Below are positions 25,210-33,634 of a DNA stretch of 64,000 bases, one piece after another. How positions within the stretch are numbered: the stretch's first letter is position 1; each line of letters starts with the position of its first letter. The stretch is taken from contig CM044857.1 of NCBI GenBank assembly GCA_024500155.1, positions 48,255,001 through 48,319,000 on the forward strand. The letters run 5' to 3'. Position numbers and translations under genes: made by a program. This DNA comes from Chenopodium formosanum. Lineage: Eukaryota > Streptophyta > Magnoliopsida > Caryophyllales > Amaranthaceae. Below the pieces are notes generated by a model. The model was not told where the DNA came from. It did not search any database and saw only the letters and a list, made by a program, of their open reading frames with translations.

Positions 25210-26649
25210 AAATCTATATATGTGCTTTCCAAATTATATCAGCAAATTGATGACTTTTATATTACTAATAAAAGAAGAACAGGGCATATGATTAGTTCAT
25301 GATTAATATATAACAATTCAAAGGTATTTAGCTTATCATTTACGTTAGCATGATCCATATTTTTCCTTACGGTAACAGGTACTTAATAATGTGTCACTGT
25401 GGCAAACTAACTCTAAGCATGGATCATTTTCTTGATAAGCATCTATATCTATATTATTATTAAAACTTAATGGTAATACACTAATACATGCTATGTTGTC
25501 ATATGTCAATAATATGGCGCGAAATCATATATATAGTCAGATCTATCTATCTAAGTATATTATTTCTAAAACCCAAAGCAACCAGTTACAATTTACATTA
25601 ATGCTATCAGTAAATAAGAACCTTAATTAGAGGAGAGATAACATTTTAGCTTATAAAAAATATAAATAAAATAAAATAAAATTTCATATAATTAAAAAAT
25701 AATTAACCATGAAAAAATACCATTGCTATAGATTCCTTTTATCTTATAATATAGTTCCTACAATTCATTTAAGGTGTCCCAAAATATTGTGTTTATTTTT
25801 ATTACACGTTATAGCTTAGTCAAAGTTTTTTTATTTTACATAATTTTGTTGTAATAAATCTATTTTGTTTAACCATTTCCATATTAAATATCTCTATATC
25901 CAAAGTTTCATTTATATAATGTCGTTATTATTCATTCCATATAAAATACTCATACTTTTAAAGTTTTAATACTTTATTACATGCTCTTTCCATTATCCTT
26001 AAATCTTGTGAAAAATTGAAATGATCACCATATTAAAAAACGGAGGGATTATATTCGAATTAAAAATAACACACATGCACATGCACACTCGCATGCACAC
26101 ACACACTTAATTGGCCAAACAATTCAATCAATCGGCACCTCCTCATTCCTTCCCAAATCCTGCAAAATTATCCATGGAAATTGAACCATTGTTCGAAACT
26201 AATCAAATCTAACAAAATTAACAATAACACGCCTCAGCATTATTCATGGTCTTTTCAATTCCCATTGTAATTGTTTATAAATATTAATTAAAAATTCATT
26301 TTAGTTTTTGTAATACTTCATAACTAATTTTATGAAACTGAATATTAATATGATCGTGAAAACCATAATCACTAATTGTAACACAAGTGCATCATAATTA
26401 TTCTTTGTGATATGAAAAAATTCCAATCAAACATGTAGAGTCGAAAAAAGGAAGCAAATATCAATGGTCAATCCAATAAACTTAGGCTTACATTTTAAAA
26501 TTTTGTGCGTGGGATCATCTAAGTCACTAATTAGAGGCTAATGTGACTCTTTGCAAACTATGTTTAATGTATCATGATTAGTTGTTATTATTGTGATGAC
26601 TTTATCTTTAATCTCATATTTCATCGGATGAACCAGGGCATTGCTTGGG

Positions 26650-26840
26650 CTAACAACTAGTTTTAAGATAAGGAGAATTCCCTTGCAAGTTGGGGGGAAA
26701 ATAAGGGATCCAACTTGCTTGGGGTGAGAATCGAACCCCTCTCACGGGGGTGGAAGGAGGGCCTCCAACCACTAAATAAAAGGTTGGGAAAAAATGAGAG
26801 GGTAAACTAACCCTTAAACCTTCCTCCAAAAAAAAAAAAA
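26650..26840 (-). repeat. Possible SINE fragment
   Basis: Read on the minus strand it has a box-A-like TTAGTGGTTGGAGGCCC and a box-B-like GGGGTTCGATTCTCACC at tRNA-like spacing. The ends and duplication are unclear, and an A-run at 26828 lies on the wrong side for this orientation, so the call is tentative. Confidence 0.35.
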
Positions 26841-27559
26841 AAGCAACAACCAAAAAGTAATTCAAAACCACTTTTTCTTATGTTTGTTTTTACTTTTTTT
26901 TTTTTTTCATTACGAATAAAACCTATGGGCTTGTTTCTTATTATTCTAAGCGTTTTTTTTTCTTTTGTTTCTAGTTTTCTATTTTTCAAAACAAATAATA
27001 AAAAAAAAAGAAAAAAAAAAGCAGTTTTCACTTTCACTTTTGTGTTGTCAGTTTTCTTAACATTCATTATTTCAATAAGTCAAACTAATTGCTAATTCTT
27101 TGTATGACATATATAATTTGACTTTAAAAAAGACCAAAAAAAACTAAAAAGTAAAATGATATTAAACGGACCCTAAAAAAAATTTTAATTTATTAGTCCA
27201 TCTTTTCTTAAATAATCATCATTTATTTCAAGATATTTAGATATAGTTCCTTAGTACATTTTACTAGGACAACTTTAATAACACGAATTAGGCAAGTCTT
27301 TTCTCAAAAGTATAATTTGATCTGTTATATGAAGTATATCATATCATATCATAAGTAGATCAGATCACATGGATATGTAGTGTAATATCTTATCATAAGT
27401 AGATGGGATATGTATGATATGAAGTATATCATTTTTATTTCAGTGACTTACCTTTTCAATCAACACCAAACATGGTAAAGTCAAATGAATCCACAAATGC
27501 TTTTCTATTTAACATAAATTTCCTCAATATTTTATTTTTTCAAATTTATGATGTCAATC

Positions 27560-27995
27560 ATGCACACAAGATATTTTATTTTAAGAAAATCCATATATAT
27601 TAAGCTATGAAAAATCCAATATACATTAGGCATTACATCTTATAATCATAAGTAAATTCATGTATATAAGATGACATTTGATTTTTAGCTAGCTAATCCA
27701 TTGATTTAGCTATGGAAAATCCAATACACATATGACCTCTAATTTGACACATAATTAAGCATTTTAATCACAATAAAGTACATTTATGTACTACATAGGC
27801 TATTTAATTTAAGCTAATCCATTATTGGTGATTTTGGCTAATCCAATACATATATGACCTATATGATACACTTAAGCCTTATTATAATCACAGTCTAGTC
27901 TACTTACATATAATAAAGACATTTAACTCAGCTAATCCATGGCTCTAGCAAATCAAATACACATACATGTCCTTAGATAGATAATTATTTAGGCA
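27560..27995. repeat. Degenerate tandem array, about 120-130 bp period
   Basis: The phrase GCTAATCCAT..(T)GGCTAATCCAATACACATA.ATGACCT recurs three to four times, for example near 27690, 27810 and 27938, separated by similar AT-rich filler. Copies are well diverged and include indels. Confidence 0.6.
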
Positions 27996-29954
27996 TCTTA
28001 TACTAAAAAAATCTATCTTTTTACGATATATCTTTTGTGTGGGTGAAATATATTTGGCTAATGATATATGTATCCCTAAAGGGATACGAATTTGCATTAA
28101 TTAAATTTCTTAAATAGTAAAACTTAGTGCATTTTTACCTCTCAACTTTTTCATTTATAATTCAATGTGAAAATATAAATATTAATTATGCAATACTTGT
28201 ATGCGAAGTAAGAACTGAAAGATTTAGAGGATTGGTTTATGGCTAAATTTGAATAGCTCATTTAGACTTTATAAAAATTAAATGTGAATGAAAAATGAAA
28301 TCAATAATACAGGCAGTCGTTTACTATTTTTTGTTCATATTAAATTTAGGAAATGATTTTTGTATTCTAACTTTTTTTGCACATCCTAGCAATTAAGTTA
28401 TATATGGTAGACCTTAGGATGCCAAATTGTCCCAAAATTTATTTGCAACAACATTTACATGCCAATTCCATCCCTCCAAATAATACCAACTCATCACAGA
28501 AATGATTATTAAATTTTACCAATACTAACTGTCATATTATTCATATTAAATATAGGAATGCCTTTTGGATACATTACATTTTACCATGACTTAGTACGTT
28601 ATGTGTTGTAATTATTAGAAAGTCAAAATCACTCAAAATATTTAGTATTATTAACACCACATGCCAATGCATGCGCTCATCTCAAAAGATACCAAAATCA
28701 TCATATAAAGGAAATGCCACCAATATTAATTGTCATATTCCATAAGAAGGTTATTATCTATATGTTTTGAAAAATCTTACAGTACAACCCATTATTATAA
28801 TCCTATATATACATACTAAACAATCTGGAGGGGTAATCTCAAACACACTATTTAGTCCCAAATTTCTCCCCAAGTCATCAAAAATACCAATTCCAAAGTC
28901 CTTCCATCCTTTGAATATACATTTTTTTTTTTGCAAATCAAAACAATTAATTATATAAAAGAACATATTTGGAGGAAACAATAGTCCTAGTAGTAGGAGC
29001 AGGTCCTGCAGGGCTTGGTATTGCTGCATGCTTAACCAAAAAATCTATTCCCTACATCGTTCTTGAAAAAGAAGATTGTTATGCTTCTCTTTGGAAGATA
29101 CGCGCATATGATCGATGTCATCTTCATCTAGCTAAAGAATTTTGCTCATTACCCTATAAACCCCATGCACCACATGCTAAAAAATATATGAGTAAGCATA
29201 GAGTACATTGATACCTATGTTTCCGACTTTGATATCAGGCCGCGATACTTTCACTATGTTGAATCTGCATCTTTTGATGAAGCCAAGGGAAAGTGGCTAG
29301 TTGAAGCTAAGGAAACATTAGTGAAAATAACTAAAGTTTTCGTCGCAAGTTTTTTGGTTGTCGCAATAGGTGAAAATGGAAAGGGTTATATCCCTAAAAT
29401 CCCTGGTTTGAAGGATTTTAAGGGAGGTATAATACATTCCAGTGAATATAAGTTTGGTCGTGAGTTTCAAGACAAAGATGTGTTGGTCGTTGGATGTGGT
29501 AATTCTGGGATGGAAATTAGTTATGATCTATGTAATTTAGGAGCCAACACTTCAATTGTTATCAGAAATCCGGTTAGTGTTTTCTTAATCATATTTTTTA
29601 TCTTATAGATATAACGAACACAAATAAAGTATGCATGCGAATTAAATTTATTGTTGATCAAATCATATAGGTTCATGTGGTTACAAGAGAAATGATCTTT
29701 GTGGGGGATGCACTTGCTGAAATACTTAAGTTTATCAACAGTGGATGCTCTAGTCACTTTTGCTAGCAGGGTGATGTATGCAAATTTGTCAAAGTATGGA
29801 ATTTGTCGACCAAATGAATGTCCTTTTTTACTTAAGGCAACAAAGGGAAGAAGTCCTGTTCTTGATCATGTTCTTGATGTGGGAACCATTGCAGAAATTC
29901 AATCTGGAAAAATTAAGGTAAATTTTCTTCTCGTGAATATTTGTTTACTAACAT

Positions 29955-30060
29955 TTTCTTTGGTATTATCCAACAATAATGAAACAACAAATTATTTAAG
30001 GAAATATTATTCCATCCCTTAAATAATTTGTTGTTTCATTGTTGGATAATGCCAAAGAAA
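29955..30060. repeat. Hairpin-forming inverted repeat in intron 2 of the YUCCA pseudogene
   Basis: A 47-nt arm (29955-30001) is complementary to a 44-nt arm (30017-30060) with one mismatch and one 3-nt gap, around a 15-nt loop. The arms contain AACAACAAATTATTTAAGG and its complement. The intact gene lacks it at the corresponding place. It could be a tiny foldback element or a local inverted duplication; if transcribed it would make a long stem. Confidence 0.9.
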
Positions 30061-30216
30061 GTTAGGTTAAGTTTTAAGTACCACAAAATCTTCCCATTAG
30101 AAAAAAAATACCATTGAATTTATCATTTGATACTTTATATGCCAATTTCTCACCTTTTATCTTTTTTATCTGTGGAAATTATAGGTTTTACCTGGAATTG
30201 AGAGAATTAATAAGAG

Positions 30217-30370
30217 CAAAATCATATTTGAAGATAAAGTTAAATTAGACTTTGATGCAATAATATTTGCTACTGGATATAAAAGCACGGCTTCAAAATC
30301 ATATTTGAAGATAAAGTTGAATTAGACTTTGATGCAATAATATTTGCTACTGGATATAAAAGCACGGCTT
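30217..30370 (+). repeat. 77-bp tandem duplication inside pseudogene exon 3
   Basis: 30217-30293 and 30294-30370 are identical except for one base (AAATTA versus GAATTA). The unit begins CAAAATCATATTTGAAG and ends AGCACGGCTT. Seventy-seven is not a multiple of three, so it shifts the frame. High identity shows it is recent. Confidence 0.95.
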
Positions 30371-30776
30371 GTGAATGACTTAAGGTATGTACATTACCTC
30401 AAGCTTATGAGACTTGAATAATAATTTAATCTTAGTATTTTAATCTATACGCAATTGTAGTACACACATGCATAAACACACATACACACAGAAACTGATT
30501 ATCATCATCATATTCTTTATGTTTTTTTTCTTCTATATTTATCTTAACAAGCGGCAATAAGTATGTTACATTATTATAGCATAAACACTTAATGATTTTT
30601 TTTTTTTTTGTTGTTAGGATTACGGATATATACTAAATAACGATGGATTTCCAAAGAATCGTTTTCCAACTCATTGGAAAGGAAATAATAATTTGTATTA
30701 TGTTGGAATGTCAAGAATGGGACTACAAGGTGTTTCAAAGGATGCCATAGCCATTGCCAACGATATTGAGAGGTAG

Positions 30777-31222
30777 TTTTAAGGACTATGCTTCGCTCCT
30801 GAAGAAATACCAAATTTTTGCATGAATTTTTAATTGTTAGTGTAATTTTCAAGATCACCTTGTTTATCAATAATGCTGTCCATACAGTTCTGGTTTTCAT
30901 TTTGCATAGTTAAGCTAATAATCTTATTTACATATATAGATGTGAAATAAAATTTAAATATTTTTAACAGATTGCCTTTATGAATATTCTTCATATTACA
31001 CATGCTTTTAGCACCATTGTTACAAGTACAAAGGAACTTAATTTATACTAAAGTATGAGCAACCTTCTTGATGATGTTATATACTACTAAGTAGATTTCA
31101 TGTGATACAAAATACAACCACTTCGTATTTACATACTATAGAGTACTACTCATTTTTAAACCATACAATCAAGTTATTTTTGTAAGCCGTAATTGACTTG
31201 AGAGAGGTTTCACTTTTCTATA
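30777..31222. other. 3' flank of the YUCCA pseudogene
   Basis: AT-rich spacer up to the nested MITE; no gene or RNA recognised. Confidence 0.6.
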
Positions 31223-31225
31223 TTA

Positions 31226-31674
31226 GGCCCTGTTCACTTTACCTTATTTTTGCTGAATTGATTTTTTTTTTTTTTTTTTACTGAACTTAAATTATATTTA
31301 AAGCATGTTCTGATTTACTGAATTGAGCTGTACTGAACTGATTGGAGTTGAACCCGAAATGAATTGTTTATGAGAGAAGGAAATTAGGAACTGAACCGAA
31401 CTGAATGAAACAAATTGTTTATAAGAGAAGGAAATTAGGAACTGAACTGATTGGAGAAAATTAAGCTGAAGAGAACATGCCCTTACTGAACTTAAATTAT
31501 TTTTACTGAACTGAAATTATTTTTACTAATTTGTATTACATTTCTTCTTTAAGTTTACTGAACTGAAATTATTTTTGTTAAACTAAACTTATTTTTACTT
31601 TACTGAAATTAATTTTATTGAACTGAAATTATTTTTACTGAATATTATTTTTTTAAGGTGAAGTGAACAAGGCC
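31226..31674. mobile_element. PIF/Harbinger (Tourist-type) MITE, interrupted by a second MITE
   Basis: Inverted ends GGCCCTGTTCACTTTACC and the complement of GGTGAAGTGAACAAGGCC are flanked by TTA on both sides (31223-31225, 31675-31677), the duplication typical of PIF/Harbinger elements. The interior repeats ACTGAACTGAAATTATTTTT. A second element sits inside at 31301-31483. Confidence 0.88.
31301..31483. mobile_element. Nested MITE related to the 18412-18613 element
   Basis: AAGCATGTTCTGATTTACTG at the left and AGAACATGCCC at the right are inverted ends flanked by TTA (31298-31300 and 31484-31486). Interior words (GAGCTGTACTGAACTGATTGG) match the MITE at 18412-18613. It therefore inserted into the outer MITE after that element had landed. 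Confidence 0.8.
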
Positions 31675-31748
31675 TTAATATGGTAGTTCTTCTTACCTAC
31701 CCAATTAAGCTGTTTTGTTTTGTTTTTTTTTTTTTTAAATTTTTTTTT

Positions 31749-31768
31749 ATATTATTATTATTATTATA
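31749..31768. repeat. (ATT)n microsatellite at the 3' end of the LINE fragment
   Basis: About six ATT units (TAA on the element's coding strand) lie about 30 bp beyond the stop codon of the reverse-transcriptase-derived frame. It pairs with the longer TTA tract on the other side. Confidence 0.85.
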
Positions 31769-32596
31769 AAATTTCAAAAAAATCTACAAAGTCAATCAAT
31801 TTACAAGAAATTGGTGGGGAGCCGAGATACAATCTGGGCCCCCACCCCTCTAGCTATTGCGAACCCGATCCTGCTGAAGATGTGAGCAGCTGCACGAGCA
31901 CCAATATCCTGAGTCTTAGCGAACGCCTGAACCCGCTTTAGCAACGCAATATCATCCTTCTCTAATTCCCCTAACGAAGAAAAGGAGAAAGGAAGAAAAC
32001 CATAGCCAATAGCCCTGCAATGCGCCCCATACTTGTTCCGCTTCCGCTGAGCCGCCGCCGACACAACACGACCAGGAACGAAGTCAGACAACCCCGATTG
32101 CGTTAAAGGTGAAGACCCCGTCAAGTCAACACATACATCAAGGCCTCTATCCCAGGAATAAAGCAACACATCTGCTGGTCGAAGAGCCCCGTCGTTCCAT
32201 CCAATCAACCCAACGTTAACTTCCTTTCGAGCAGAAATCCCAGACCGAAAACAAATATCAACAAGGGTGTCACGAACAATGTTGTGCCGATGTTTAATAC
32301 CCACCATCCCAGCACAAGACACTGCATGATCCCCATAAATATCCCCGTCAAGAACCCTTGAGCAAGCTGAACACGGTGTTGAAACGGAGAACAAAGGAAC
32401 ACCCAACCGGTAGCAAAGGACACTACGGTAAGTCTTACCATTCATAGTCTGACCCAAACCCGATATCGGGACCGTCCGCAACCAGGCCGAAGAGTGATCC
32501 CCCTGTTGGGACTTCCATAAGGCTACCTGACGCGGAGTTAAGAAGAAAGTGGAATCCGCAGATGCAGTGACCTTCGTGAAATATATATCTGCCAAC
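31769..32596 (-). mobile_element. 5'-truncated non-LTR retrotransposon (LINE) with restriction-like endonuclease domain
   Basis: This piece consists of one long minus-strand frame, a 3' tail of about 30 bp and TAA microsatellite on both sides (31749-31768 and 32597-32633). The frame has the cysteine-histidine knuckle and RPxD..D signature that follow the reverse transcriptase in RLE-type LINEs. The reverse transcriptase itself is missing, so the copy is 5' truncated, as is usual for LINEs. The GC-richer, better preserved frame suggests a fairly recent insertion. Confidence 0.7.
31801..32595 (-). pseudogene. C-terminal part of a plant LINE polyprotein (zinc knuckle plus RLE endonuclease), truncated
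   Basis: An uninterrupted 264-codon frame ending RLPTNFL and TAA. It has no ATG: it opens with TTG directly at the (TAA)n tract, so it is the truncated end of a longer protein. Visible features: C75-x2-C78-x11-H90-x3-C94, then HRHNIVRD, then R139-P-A-D142 and D157 in CVDLTG. This fits the published RLE pattern (CCHC followed by (R/K)PD-x12-14-(D/E)). The SWLRTVPISGLGQTMNG opening and ARAAAHIFSRIGFAIARGV ending are, from memory, common at the ends of plant reverse transcriptase proteins. The role would be to nick the target DNA for target-primed reverse transcription. Without a reverse transcriptase or start codon this copy is presumably inactive. Confidence 0.75.

Positions 32597-32633
<37 letters not shown>
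32597..32633. repeat. (TTA)12 microsatellite
   Basis: A perfect TTA tract of 37 bp abutting the 5' end of the truncated LINE. Its counterpart at the other end suggests that the element inserted into, or duplicated, a TAA tract. Confidence 0.95.
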
Positions 32634-32891
32634 GCTTCCTCCTTTTTTACATGCAAAATTTTTATAGTGCACTATTCTCACATTGCACAGCAAAATCTAA
32701 TTTAAGTACTCGTATAATTTTTTTACAAATGTATAATCGAAGACATTAATGTTTGATTTTTTATTTTTTATTTAAACAAAAGTATAATAATATCTTGAAA
32801 ACATAAAATAACTTTTTCTAATTTTTTTTTTTTATTTTCTTAGACCCATTCGATAATTAAAAAATAAATAATTGTACTATCAGTATCATGG

Positions 32892-33558
32892 ACGCAAAAT
32901 TTTCCCTGGTCTCGCACTATAAAAATGAACATTTACTAGAAACAAAATTATCATTTACTAGAAAAAAAATGAACATTTAATTATTTGAAGAAATTTATGG
33001 AAATCGAGTTTTTCTCTTATGGCAATCTCAGAATCGTGCGGAGATTATCGGTGCGACGGCGATGACAACGATGATGGTGGCGGATTATTGCGATTCTGTT
33101 CGCCAGAGAGATAGTGCAGCTGGTGGTGCGAGTATTAAAGCTTCTACTTCTTCTTCAATGGTGGAAGAAGCGGAGGATTCGAAGAAAATCTCTAATGGAG
33201 AAGCTAGTGATGATGACAAAATTGTTGATGGTGCTGAGAATAATGATAGTGAAAGGAATAATTCTGAGAATGTTAATGGTGATGGTGAAGCTAAGGTCGT
33301 TAATGGCGGTGGAGCTCACGATTTTGAAACCGCGATTCAGTACTCGTATTGGTAAAATATGTTAGTTAGAAAATGAACATTTATTTTATACGAATGAACA
33401 TCATATTGTATAAAAATGAACATTTAATTAATGAGAAATTCAAAATTATTGTAAAATAATTAATTAAAAAATATTCATTTTTATGAGGGTAAAAGTTCAT
33501 TTTTTTTACTGAGAGACTAGCCAACTCTAGCTGGTCTCGAGACCAGCTATTAACAACT
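32892..33558. mobile_element. Mutator-like element carrying a gene fragment (Pack-MULE-like), 667 bp
   Basis: Both ends contain CTGGTCTCG at 12-14 bp from the proposed termini in inverted orientation, followed on the left by CACTATAAAAATGAACATT and on the right, in complement, by a similar CTCAGTAAAAAAAATGAAC. A 9-bp direct repeat with one mismatch, GTATCATGG (32883-32891) and GTATCGTGG (33559-33567), flanks them. AAAATGAACATTTA recurs at least four times as subterminal repeats. The middle (about 33000-33360) is GC-richer and coding-like. The right end contains a perfect 20-bp palindrome AGCTGGTCTCGAGACCAGCT (33528-33547). Nine-bp duplications are typical of Mutator-like elements. Exact ends are inferred. 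Confidence 0.5.
33062..33355 (+). pseudogene. Protein-coding fragment inside the Mutator-like element, origin not recognised
   Basis: A 97-codon frame with codon-like composition, rich in Asp, Glu, Ser and Asn (NGEASDDDKIVDGAENNDSE), ending HDFETAIQYSYW just before TAA. The end also matches a GTAAAA splice donor at 33353, so it may be the first exon of some host gene copied up to its donor. I do not recognise the parent gene. An overlapping ATG at 33020 opens a different short frame. It is probably not a functional gene on its own. Confidence 0.45.
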
Positions 33559-33583
33559 GTATCGTGGGCATGCTGAGGAGGCC

Positions 33584-33592
33584 CATAAATAG
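33584..33592 (+). promoter_or_regulatory. TATA-like element upstream of the ATH9-like gene
   Basis: CATAAATAG lies about 43-50 bp upstream of the start codon and 26 bp past the right end of the Mutator-like element. If used, the 5' UTR would be very short. Only position and sequence support it. Confidence 0.35.
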
Positions 33593-33634
33593 CAGCTCAT
33601 TCAAAAGTTAATTTTATAATCCGCGGTCTTAAAC

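Larger units (their letters stand above)
25215..28800. other. Gene-free AT-rich DNA between the YUCCA copies
   Basis: No supportable gene. It holds a CA/GCACAC-type microsatellite (26071-26107), a SINE-like stretch (26650-26840), A/T homopolymers and a degenerate tandem array (27560-27995). The last about 400 bp is the promoter side of the second YUCCA copy. Confidence 0.6.
28969..30776 (+). pseudogene. YUCCA10/11-type flavin monooxygenase pseudogene (second copy)
   Basis: Exon equivalents 28969-29572, 29671-29917, 30185-30384 and 30618-30776 match the four exons of the intact gene and keep all splice sites, but the reading frame is destroyed. The start codon is TTG instead of ATG, with no in-frame ATG just upstream. 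Exon 1 has an 8-bp deletion (near 29196-29200, where the intact copy reads GATGATTT), giving a stop soon after. The conserved ATGENG reads A-I-G. Exon 2 carries a one-base G insertion near 29702 and a 12-bp in-frame repeat. Exon 3 has a 77-bp tandem duplication and a TGG to TGA change in the CEWLK motif. Exon 4 is shortened, ending in IANDIER. Each of several lesions alone would abolish the enzyme, so I am confident it encodes no functional full-length protein; a transcript cannot be excluded. Confidence 0.93.

Noticed and set aside
32205..32441. A second minus-strand frame inside the LINE fragment
   Set aside because: It overlaps the 264-codon RLE frame in another phase; only the long frame has recognisable motifs.
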